This document shows positions 14,425-21,337 of a stretch of DNA of 21,337 bases, one piece after another. Origin of the DNA: Oscillospiraceae bacterium. GTDB lineage: Bacteria > Bacillota > Clostridia > Oscillospirales > Ruminococcaceae. The first letter of the stretch is position 1, and every line of letters begins with the position of its first letter. The position numbers were made by a program, and so were the translations under genes. The DNA lies in NCBI GenBank assembly GCA_009782665.1, contig WRIP01000006.1:1-21337 (forward strand). The letters run 5' to 3'. The notes beneath the pieces were generated by a model that searched no databases, was not told where the DNA came from, and saw only the letters and a list, made by a program, of their open reading frames with translations.

Positions 14425-16248
14425 ATGAACGCAAAAAAGAAACCCATGCCGACCTGGGCTAACAGGAATATGTTATTCAATCTCGTGTATAAAACCTTTC
14501 GCATGCTGCGTGACGAGGGGTTTCATCAGACGCTGTTTGCCATAAGATATGTGACACTCCGCCGATGGCAGATGAGATCTATCAGAAAAAACATGAAGAT
14601 GACATCAAAGAAGCGAGAGATTCAACAGAATACGGTTTTTAAGATTATGCCCAAAATCGGTGTTATCGTCCCACTATATAATACGCCGACAGCATTTCTT
14701 GAAGATCTAGTGAATTCGCTAAAGAATCAAACATATTCCAACTGGCAGTTGTGTTTGGCAGACGGGTCCGACAACGGTAATACATACATCGAATCATATT
14801 GCAGTAGTTTAGCTAAGAATGATACCCGATTCATATATCAGAAGCTGGATAAAAACTACGGTATTGCCGGTAACCGAACCAAAGCAGCCGAACTGTCGGA
14901 TGGCGAATATATCTGTTTTTTAGACCACGATGACATGCTCGCAGAGCGAGCATTGTTTGAGGTAGTTAAAGCCATCAACGAAAGCCATGCGGATTTTTTA
15001 TACTCGGATGAGATAATATATATGGGAAAACGCAACATGGTGAGCAGTCTACATCTCAAACCAGATTATTCACCCGACTATCTGCGTTGCTGTAACTATA
15101 TATGTCATCTGACCGTCATTAAGCAGACTTTAGTGGAAAAAATTGGACTATATAATGCAAATTATGATGGAAGTGAAGATTATGACTTTGTGCTTCGGGC
15201 TACCGAAGCAGCCGAAACGATATATCATATTGATGAACCCATATATTACTGGCGTGTACACGAACAGTCGGTAGCCAGTGATATTTCAGCTAAACCCTAT
15301 GCCTGGGATTCAGCAAAACGGGCAGTGGAAGCACATCTGGAAAGAGTAGGCTTAAAGGGTAAGGTCGAGTATTCGGCATCAGTACCCATGCTTCATGTAA
15401 ACTACGAGATAGAGGGAACCCCGTTAGTATCAATCATCATTCCATCTTCCGATCACAGAGAGGATCTAGAAAAATGTATTAACTCTATCCTCAATAAATC
15501 CACATATGAGAACTATGAGATAATCATTATCGAGAATAACAGTAAAGAAGAGGTGACGTTCGAGTATTACCGTGAGTTGCAGCATATTGAAAATATACAG
15601 ATTGTATATTGGGATCATGAGTTCAACTTTTCTGCCATTAACAACTACGGAGTTGCCTGTGCCAAAGGTCAACACTATCTGTTCCTCAATAATGATGTGG
15701 AGGTAATCACGTCCGACTGGATTGAACAGATGTTGATGTTCACCCAGCGTGAGGATGTAGGGGTGGCGGGAGTAAAGCTGCTATATGAGGATGATACGGT
15801 ACAACACGGAGGTATAGCGGTTGGCGTTGCCGGCAGTGCAGCAAATCTCTGTCAACTGTTCCCGAGAGCATACGAAGGATATATGAGCCGACTAGCGATA
15901 GTCAGCAACATGTCAGCGGTGACCGCTGCATGTATGATGGTGAAAAAAGCAGCATTCGAAGCAGTAGGTGGATTCGATGAGATACTAGCAGTATCCTTCA
16001 ACGATGTAGACCTGTGCCTGAGAATCCGCGAAGTGGGATATTTAGTAGTCTTCAATCCGGTCGCAGAACTATATCACTACGAATCACGTTCTAGAGGATA
16101 TGATACAAAAGGTGACAAGCGAGTTCGTATGGAACGAGAGAAAGCTATTCTGGTGGAACGCTGGCAGAAATATTTCACCGAAAAAGGGGATCCCTATTAT
16201 AATAAGAATTTCGGAAAACAAAGTGTCAGTTATGACTCAATGATTTAA
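14425..16248 (+). CDS. Two-domain family 2 glycosyltransferase
   Basis: 607 residues with two GT-A domains in tandem. The first (about 75-320) begins KIGVIVPLYNTP, with ADGSD at 112-116 and the metal/nucleotide-sugar motif DHDD at 167-170, then SEDYDFVLR near 250. The second (about 333-590) begins LVSIIIPSSDHR, with NND at 422-424 and FNDVDLCLRIRE at about 525-537. About 70 basic residues precede the first domain; there is no clear membrane span, so the protein is likely a peripheral cytoplasmic enzyme. Such bifunctional GT2 proteins build rhamnose-rich or other polysaccharides or glycosylate surface proteins. ATG 14425 has AAAAAGGA upstream. It is the first gene of a plus-strand operon with a PLP enzyme, an MFS carrier and two lipoproteins. 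No Wzx/Wzy or nucleotide-sugar genes are nearby, so the pathway stays open. Confidence 0.92.
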   Translation: MNAKKKPMPTWANRNMLFNLVYKTFRMLRDEGFHQTLFAIRYVTLRRWQMRSIRKNMKMTSKKREIQQNTVFKIMPKIGVIVPLYNTPTAFLEDLVNSLKNQTYSNWQLCLADGSDNGNTYIESYCSSLAKNDTRFIYQKLDKNYGIAGNRTKAAELSDGEYICFLDHDDMLAERALFEVVKAINESHADFLYSDEIIYMGKRNMVSSLHLKPDYSPDYLRCCNYICHLTVIKQTLVEKIGLYNANYDGSEDYDFVLRATEAAETIYHIDEPIYYWRVHEQSVASDISAKPYAWDSAKRAVEAHLERVGLKGKVEYSASVPMLHVNYEIEGTPLVSIIIPSSDHREDLEKCINSILNKSTYENYEIIIIENNSKEEVTFEYYRELQHIENIQIVYWDHEFNFSAINNYGVACAKGQHYLFLNNDVEVITSDWIEQMLMFTQREDVGVAGVKLLYEDDTVQHGGIAVGVAGSAANLCQLFPRAYEGYMSRLAIVSNMSAVTAACMMVKKAAFEAVGGFDEILAVSFNDVDLCLRIREVGYLVVFNPVAELYHYESRSRGYDTKGDKRVRMEREKAILVERWQKYFTEKGDPYYNKNFGKQSVSYDSMI

Positions 16249-16275
16249 AATACAAAACTAGAAGGAGAGAGACAG

Positions 16276-17346
16276 ATGGCAGTAATACGAAAAGCACAGG
16301 TAGAAACACCAGTCTTAGCAATTGACCTAGATGCACTAGAATACAACATCAAGGTTGTATCGGATTTTCTCGTTGACAAGAAGGCTAAGCTGAGACCGCA
16401 CTTCAAGACACACAAGTCTCTTATGATTGCTCACATGCAGGTAAATGCAGGTGCTAAGGGGATAACCTGTGCCAAACTCGGTGAGGCAGAGGTCTTAGTA
16501 AAGGGCGGCATAAAAGATGTACTCATCGCAAATCAGATAGTTGAAGCAACTAAGATAGACAGATTAGCAGGTCTAGCTAAGATAGCTAAGCTTACAGTAT
16601 GTGTGGATAATGAACTCAATGTAGAGGCATTGTCTGAAGCCGCAGTTGTACACAATGCAACCATCTATGTGTATATTGAGATTGATGTAGGTATGGGTAG
16701 ATGTGGAGTGAACACCAAAGAAGAGGTGTTAGCATTAGCCACTCTCATTAGTCAATCTGAAGGGTTGGTATTTGAAGGGTTCCAGGCGTATGCCGGACAG
16801 CTCAGTCATAATCCCCAAAAGGATGTACGGGTTAAAGGGGTGAAGGATGCCGTCGCTAAGGTTACCGAAGCCAAAGATTATCTGAATCAGCATTCAATTG
16901 AGGTAAATCAAATAAGCGGTGCCGGTACCGGGACCTATAATATTACGGGAGATAATACCGTCTACACCGAGCTTCAGGCAGGGTCATACGTGTTCATGGA
17001 TAATGACTATAATCGGTTGAATCTCGATCTTAAACAGTCACTAACCATCCTTACCACAGTCATCCACAAACGAGGCGGAGTGGCAGTATCAGATGCCGGT
17101 CAAAAGACGTGTTGTATTGCCGCAGGTTCACCTAATATCCTCGGACATGAATCCTTCAAGGTCGCACTCAGTGAAGAACACGGCACCATTACCGACAGCA
17201 ATGATGAGTTACATTATCTCGAGAAGATAGAGTATATCCCGTCTCATTGTTGTACTACGGTCAATCTACATGATAACTATTACTGCTTCAGAGGAGATGT
17301 CCTTGAGGGGATATCGCCTATAGAAGGGCGCGGTAAGATTAGGTAA
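16276..17346 (+). CDS. DSD1-family PLP enzyme (D-threonine aldolase / D-serine dehydratase-like)
   Basis: 356 residues of the fold-type III (alanine racemase N-terminal) D-threonine aldolase/D-serine dehydratase group. RPHFKTHK at 40-47 carries the PLP lysine (Lys44). GAGTGTYNI is the phosphate-binding loop, LQAGSYVFMD follows as in relatives, and near the C-terminus SHCCTTVNLHD gives the His324-x-Cys326 pair that binds the metal (Zn or Mn) in this family. The reaction is cleavage of D-threonine-like beta-hydroxy-D-amino acids or dehydration of D-serine; which one cannot be decided here. ATG 16276 has AAGGAGAG upstream. It begins 27 bases after the glycosyltransferase and ends 10 bases before the MFS gene, so the carrier may move its substrate or product (inference). 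Confidence 0.88.
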   Translation: MAVIRKAQVETPVLAIDLDALEYNIKVVSDFLVDKKAKLRPHFKTHKSLMIAHMQVNAGAKGITCAKLGEAEVLVKGGIKDVLIANQIVEATKIDRLAGLAKIAKLTVCVDNELNVEALSEAAVVHNATIYVYIEIDVGMGRCGVNTKEEVLALATLISQSEGLVFEGFQAYAGQLSHNPQKDVRVKGVKDAVAKVTEAKDYLNQHSIEVNQISGAGTGTYNITGDNTVYTELQAGSYVFMDNDYNRLNLDLKQSLTILTTVIHKRGGVAVSDAGQKTCCIAAGSPNILGHESFKVALSEEHGTITDSNDELHYLEKIEYIPSHCCTTVNLHDNYYCFRGDVLEGISPIEGRGKIR

Positions 17347-17356
17347 AAATATATCA

Positions 17357-18688
17357 GTGAACTCGAACGATAAATCACTTACAGTATCGAGTCATATTTC
17401 GGAGGAAAGAATCATACCAGAGAAAAACAAACAAGGACCTTTTCAGACGGTAAAAACAGCTGTTAGCAACATGAACCGGAATGCACGAGCTCTGGTTTTC
17501 CTGGAACCTTTGTTCGGAATTCCCCACACTATGTATATCGGGTACCTTACACTATATATGTTAGCTCTTGGCTTATCTAAAGCACAGGTGGGGATAGTTA
17601 CTTCACTTGGGTTAATCGCTAACTTTGTTTTTGCCTCGGTCAGTGCCTATACTGCAGATAAACTTGGCAGAAAGAAAACCATCATAATATTTGATCTGAT
17701 TAGCTGGAGTGTAGCCCAATTGATCTGGGCATTTGCAGACAGATTTTCTCATTTTGTCATCGCATATATAATCAATGCATCGGTTCAGTTAGTGGGAAAT
17801 GCGTTCGTATGCACCATGCTCGAGGATAACAAACCGGAAGACAGGGTAAATATATATAACTTTATACAAATCTCCGGTATTGTTGCAGGTTTCTTTGCAC
17901 CGGTAGGTGCTCTTCTGATAAGTCGCCTGACCCTTATCCCCGCAATGCGGGTCATGCAGCTTATTGGGTTTACTATGATCACCTCGCAGATAATCATCCG
18001 TCATCTATTAATATCCGAAACATCTGTGGGAATCAGAAAGATGAGTCAGATGAAGCAGGTGAAGGTATGGCAGGTCTTCTCAGCCTATATCCCTGCCTTC
18101 AAACGTATCATCAACAACAAACTGCTAGTCCTTATTCTCTTATTACGTTCTCTCAACCATATCCAGTTAACCATAAGAAACACCTATCTTGCGGTGTTGG
18201 TGACCGAACACCTGGGATTTACACCCGGCAGTATGTCTTTATTCTATACAGTGAACTCGGTTGTGGTTTTGTTTGTTTTGTTGTTTATCTCCCCGCTACT
18301 TGCAAAGATAACCGGCAGATGGCCGGTCATCATCGGGATAGTGATGCATATTGCATCTACCGTCATATTGTTAGTTTCACCACAAACTCAGAATTACTAT
18401 CTGTTGATACTGAGTGCCATACTCATAGCGGCAGGTACAGGCATAACGACTCCGTACATAGATGCGTTTGCAGCCAACACCATCAGTGATGAAGATAGAG
18501 CAGCCTCTAACTCAGTCATGTCGATGGCAATGATGTTGCTGTCAACTCCCTTTGGATATATTGGAGGTGTTTTGTCGGAACTGGATGCCAGAGCTCCTTT
18601 TCTCTTAACCTTTGCCATATTCATCCTGTGTTTGGTGTTACTGTACTTTATAATTCGGAGAGAAAAAAGAACTCTTACTGTAACATGA
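17357..18688 (+). CDS. Major facilitator superfamily transporter
   Basis: 443 residues with about 12 hydrophobic spans starting near residue 50. The loop between spans 2 and 3 has the MFS motif A as AYTADKLGRKKT. The N-terminal tail of about 48 residues is hydrophilic. The annotated start is GTG 17357, with only a poor ribosome binding site. A perfect GGAGG at 17401-17405 lies 8 bases before an in-frame ATA (17414-17416), and the first in-frame ATG is not until 17471 without a binding site, so the true start is uncertain. The gene is 10 bases after the PLP-enzyme gene, and its TGA overlaps an ATG (ATGA) at 18685. The substrate is unknown; amino acids or drugs would both fit the family. Confidence 0.88.
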   Translation: MNSNDKSLTVSSHISEERIIPEKNKQGPFQTVKTAVSNMNRNARALVFLEPLFGIPHTMYIGYLTLYMLALGLSKAQVGIVTSLGLIANFVFASVSAYTADKLGRKKTIIIFDLISWSVAQLIWAFADRFSHFVIAYIINASVQLVGNAFVCTMLEDNKPEDRVNIYNFIQISGIVAGFFAPVGALLISRLTLIPAMRVMQLIGFTMITSQIIIRHLLISETSVGIRKMSQMKQVKVWQVFSAYIPAFKRIINNKLLVLILLLRSLNHIQLTIRNTYLAVLVTEHLGFTPGSMSLFYTVNSVVVLFVLLFISPLLAKITGRWPVIIGIVMHIASTVILLVSPQTQNYYLLILSAILIAAGTGITTPYIDAFAANTISDEDRAASNSVMSMAMMLLSTPFGYIGGVLSELDARAPFLLTFAIFILCLVLLYFIIRREKRTLTVT

Positions 18689-18720
18689 AATATGCACACG
18701 GTAGAAAAGGAATCGTTAAA

Positions 18721-19920
18721 ATGAGAAAGATATCGATTATACTTCTTGTATCAGTTTTACTCTTCTGCTTAACCTTTTGCGATACTTCATCGGAAAAGAA
18801 AAACAACTCGGCGGTTGAAGAAGGGTATAACTGTCTTGACAGACAGGATTACTCTAATGCGAAAACTCTGTTCGAACAAGCATTATCTGTCGACGGTGAG
18901 AACAATCCGACCGACATATATGCTATGGAAGGCATGATAAAAGCACTGTCGGGGTTGGGAGAAATCGACGCCGCAATGGATTACTACTATATTATGACAG
19001 AACTGAACAGCGACAATGATGAATTGCAATCCCTGTTGAATCATATACTTCAAGCAGCAGTATCAAGCAACGAAAATCCGATAAATATCGCGGTATATGC
19101 TTTAGAACGGTATCCTGAGGATGAGAATATCCTGTTGACATATATCTCGTTACTTAAGGATGCTAAAGAATATCGGAAAGTCATAAAAATATATGAAGAT
19201 TTCTTGAGCGAGGATATATCCGACACTAAAAGATATTACGCATTGACTGAGCAGTACATCAGTATGTCCATGTATGAGGAAGCGTTTGAGTTTATCCTAA
19301 ACAACAACGAATTCTACTCTGAAAACACAATTGGTAAACAACAACTTGAAGTGGTCATGCAAAATCTGACAATCGAATGGAAAGAACCTCTGCTTGAACA
19401 AGCCGTCCGTATCTATCTGAACAGACCGGACGGAAGCATATGTGTTGCAGATCTTTTGGAAATAACATCCATAAATTGTGCCGGTTATGCACCATCAAAG
19501 ACCGCTTCATTAACGCTCATCCCGCCGGAAGTGAAGTTTAACAGTCAGTATCTGATGACTTTAACAGCTGATTTCACGACAATAGAGGACTTGAAGTATT
19601 TCAGAAGTCTTACTGTTGTGGGATTGGATCTGATGATTACATCCGGCTACGATACGCTTGCAGCTTTGCCTTTACTGGAAGAGTTCTATGCATATGAATC
19701 CGGTATTACGGATATATCCTTTGTATCAGTGATAAAAAATCTTAAAGTACTTAGTATTCCAAACAACAAGGTGTCAGATATATCTCCTCTACTTGAGATC
19801 AATCTAGAAAAACTGTGGATAGAAGGTAACGAACTGCCGGACTACAGCGTTTTATATGAGCTTGACATCCCGTTTATTGATTATCTGATTAACCAAGAAT
19901 ATAGAAACAAAAATAACTAA
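18721..19920 (+). CDS. TPR and leucine-rich-repeat lipoprotein
   Basis: 399 residues from ATG 18721, chosen because AAAGGA lies 9 bases upstream and a signal peptide begins right there; the frame also opens at ATG 18685. The hydrophobic segment ends LTFC with Cys20, a lipobox-like site although Phe at -1 is unusual. Residues about 27-230 show helical tandem repeats of TPR type (VEEGYNCLDRQDYSNAKTLFEQAL and similar). Residues about 235-399 match the N-cap plus leucine-rich repeats of internalin-like proteins (LEQAVRIYLNRPDGSICVADL..., then YESGITDIS, IPNNKVSDIS, LWIEGNELPD). It is probably an extracytoplasmic binding protein. It follows the MFS gene by 32 bases and belongs to the same operon. 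Confidence 0.8.
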   Translation: MRKISIILLVSVLLFCLTFCDTSSEKKNNSAVEEGYNCLDRQDYSNAKTLFEQALSVDGENNPTDIYAMEGMIKALSGLGEIDAAMDYYYIMTELNSDNDELQSLLNHILQAAVSSNENPINIAVYALERYPEDENILLTYISLLKDAKEYRKVIKIYEDFLSEDISDTKRYYALTEQYISMSMYEEAFEFILNNNEFYSENTIGKQQLEVVMQNLTIEWKEPLLEQAVRIYLNRPDGSICVADLLEITSINCAGYAPSKTASLTLIPPEVKFNSQYLMTLTADFTTIEDLKYFRSLTVVGLDLMITSGYDTLAALPLLEEFYAYESGITDISFVSVIKNLKVLSIPNNKVSDISPLLEINLEKLWIEGNELPDYSVLYELDIPFIDYLINQEYRNKNN

Positions 19921-19970
19921 AGCCGTCAATCAGTTTCGTCTAAAATGCCTCAAGGTAAAGGAGTTCTAAT

Positions 19971-20177
19971 ATGATCGGATTTTTTAGGATTCGCATATCT
20001 GTGGTTTCGTTCATGATGATAGTCTGCATTATCATTTCAGGTATGGTCGGATGTAACCGAAACAACTACCCTGAGACAGAGAATGAGGAAAATATAGAAA
20101 AACCGGTGTCTAAAGCTGAGATTCAATCGGATCCAGAGTCGGATGATCATGAGATGACGCAAAGCAATCACAACTGA
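19971..20177 (+). CDS. Lipoprotein N-terminal part (split gene, 5' half)
   Basis: 68 residues. The ATG is preceded by AAAGGAG at good spacing. The hydrophobic signal ends in the lipobox MVGC (Cys28), followed by a polar Asn/Glu/Ser/Asp linker and a TGA. This has the shape of the exported beginning of a larger lipoprotein. The rest is in the frame that is open from 20153 onward, so a loss of one base somewhere between about 20100 and 20175 would explain the split. On its own it would be a short lipidated peptide. Confidence 0.6.
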   Translation: MIGFFRIRISVVSFMMIVCIIISGMVGCNRNNYPETENEENIEKPVSKAEIQSDPESDDHEMTQSNHN

Positions 20178-20182
20178 CAGGG

Positions 20183-21202
20183 GTGTGGTACCGTCAAGCA
20201 CTTGATGATCTCGTTATCATACTTCATATTGATGAGGACTGTGTAACCTCTGTGTTCGTCAATACCTATATACCAGTTTCCGAAAGTAATGTGGAACAAC
20301 TGCTAGATGATAAAGCGGCATATTCTCATCCTTATGAAATAAAGGACAGTCTGCTTTCCATGGATGTACCAAATGACGGAATACGTAAATACTTTTTCGA
20401 TATAAAGCTTTCTGACGGTATACTTGAACTCAATTTACACGATGATGATATCCCATGGGTATATGACGGCATACATAATTATGTTACTGACAAAACATAC
20501 GATTTGAATAAAAGAGATGCTTCAATATTACAGAATGAAGCTTATTTTGACGGAGTCTGGGTCTCTTTGTTTGATTTTGATGGCAATAAGTACAGATATA
20601 AAGCTATTGTATTCAACGAGCCATACGCAGGGATATATACTTTCAACATAACTATGGATCTGAGTAATGGCAGTTTCTCTCCAGATACCGGGGTATTCGG
20701 GCATTTGGAAAGCACATATATACGACAAGACGTGATTGATAGCTATATCACACAAAACCGTCATTTCTTCTTCATCACCGATAAAGGAATCTATCATCCT
20801 GGTGATCATGAATCAGAATTAAGTCACGGTGGTTTCTATTTCAAAACACTGGAAGGTAATCATCAGGATCTGAACGGAGTTTGGTTGAACGGTGCCGAAC
20901 GATCGCGTGAAGACCTGACAATGAGTCTGTCCTTCAGCAACTACGATAACAATCTGTTGATCCATTCTGTGCTCAAATTACCTGCGGATGAAGCCTGTGA
21001 TTTTTCTAATCTCATGGAGTATTATGACAGAAGCGATAAATCATACAGATATAGTATTACAAGACATGAATACTCGGTAATCACCTACGAAAGAGTCTGT
21101 TTAATACCATTATTTATCTCTGATGATGTGTGTTTTATGGGTATAGCAGAAGGGTTAGATAAGGAGATCTCATATTATCACCTGCACTATAAGGTAAAAT
21201 GA
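20183..21202 (+). CDS. Repeat domain of the split lipoprotein (3' part)
   Basis: 339 residues from GTG 20183, but the frame is open from 20153 and KQSQLTGVWYRQ spans the GTG, so the GTG is probably just an internal Val codon; the AGGG before it touches the codon and cannot act as a binding site. Three similar units start with LTGVW (about 20174), FDGVW (about 20550) and LNGVW (about 20874), each followed by beta-rich, Asp/Tyr-rich sequence suggesting small beta-barrel (lipocalin-like) modules. No known family was recognised. There is no signal peptide in this part; the signal is in the ORF at 19971-20177. Either a pseudogene by -1 frameshift or a sequencing error in a lipoprotein of about 415 residues. 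It is the last gene of the operon. Confidence 0.65.
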   Translation: MWYRQALDDLVIILHIDEDCVTSVFVNTYIPVSESNVEQLLDDKAAYSHPYEIKDSLLSMDVPNDGIRKYFFDIKLSDGILELNLHDDDIPWVYDGIHNYVTDKTYDLNKRDASILQNEAYFDGVWVSLFDFDGNKYRYKAIVFNEPYAGIYTFNITMDLSNGSFSPDTGVFGHLESTYIRQDVIDSYITQNRHFFFITDKGIYHPGDHESELSHGGFYFKTLEGNHQDLNGVWLNGAERSREDLTMSLSFSNYDNNLLIHSVLKLPADEACDFSNLMEYYDRSDKSYRYSITRHEYSVITYERVCLIPLFISDDVCFMGIAEGLDKEISYYHLHYKVK

Positions 21203-21324
21203 TCAAACGACCTTATATAATTCCTAATACCTTTACCGACACTTTTTTGATGCTATGGATATAGCAGGAAGTAACAGTACAGTTAGTTAGGTATCGGAAA
21301 AAACGAATACACGAAATCATATCT

Positions 21325-21330
21325 TTGACA
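21325..21330 (+). promoter_or_regulatory. Perfect -35 hexamer at the window edge
   Basis: TTGACA stands 7 bases before the end of the window, so its -10 and gene would be outside. The 135 bases after the last gene (21203-21337) otherwise show no gene or clear terminator. Confidence 0.2.
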
Positions 21331-21337
21331 GTTTTGT

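Noticed and set aside
18628..18720. Longer N-terminus of the TPR-LRR lipoprotein inside the MFS gene
   Set aside because: The signal peptide and the AAAGGA site place the start at 18721.
20153..20177. Programmed -1 frameshifting in the split lipoprotein gene
   Set aside because: No X-XXY-YYZ slippery site and no obvious downstream structure in the overlap; a simple deletion or sequencing error is more likely.
21203..21337. Terminator after the last gene using the T6 run near 21245
   Set aside because: No convincing stem precedes the T run; only a distant GGTAAA/TTTACC pairing with a long loop.

Overview
The window looks like chromosome of a low-to-mid GC Gram-positive bacterium, most likely a clostridial Bacillota. 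The basis is strong AGGAGG-type ribosome binding sites, lipoprotein-anchored versions of what would be periplasmic parts in Gram-negatives, no outer-membrane component beside the efflux operon, and standard-code stops (TAA, TAG and TGA all used). No rRNA, tRNA, CRISPR array or intact insertion sequence was seen.

Layout: (1) 34-1797, minus strand: a LUD-domain protein followed by an unusual fusion of a Ham1/RdgB-type nucleotide pyrophosphatase with a GNAT acetyltransferase. (2) 1928-6127, plus strand: two translationally coupled half-size ABC exporters (ATGA overlap), a probable heterodimer, then a conserved-looking hypothetical with a Cys-x4-Cys-x-Cys motif. (3) 6243-11898, minus strand: a four-gene MacB/YknXYZ-like efflux operon of lipoprotein adaptor, 947-residue FtsX-type permease and two different ATPases; the last ATPase carries a C-terminal AbrB/SpoVT-like segment. 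(4) About 11.9-13.3 kb: a structure-rich intergenic stretch with an orphan plus-strand promoter, then a decayed Fic toxin / VbhA-like antitoxin pair (nonsense codon in the antitoxin, frameshift in the toxin) and a possible further gene remnant. (5) 13343-14278, minus strand: an aldo/keto reductase. (6) 14425-21202, plus strand: an apparent operon of a two-domain GT2 glycosyltransferase, a D-threonine aldolase/D-serine dehydratase-like PLP enzyme, an MFS transporter, a TPR plus leucine-rich-repeat lipoprotein, and a second lipoprotein with three GVW-type repeats that is split by a -1 frameshift.

Most of the window is about the envelope: two ABC systems, an MFS carrier, a glycosyltransferase and surface lipoproteins. 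The best candidates for new biology are the Ham1-GNAT fusion, the AbrB-tailed ATPase in a two-ATPase/one-permease transporter, and the glycosyltransferase-PLP enzyme-MFS-lipoprotein operon. I did not find a defence system or other clearly unprecedented machine, and functional statements are family-level inferences from reading the sequence.
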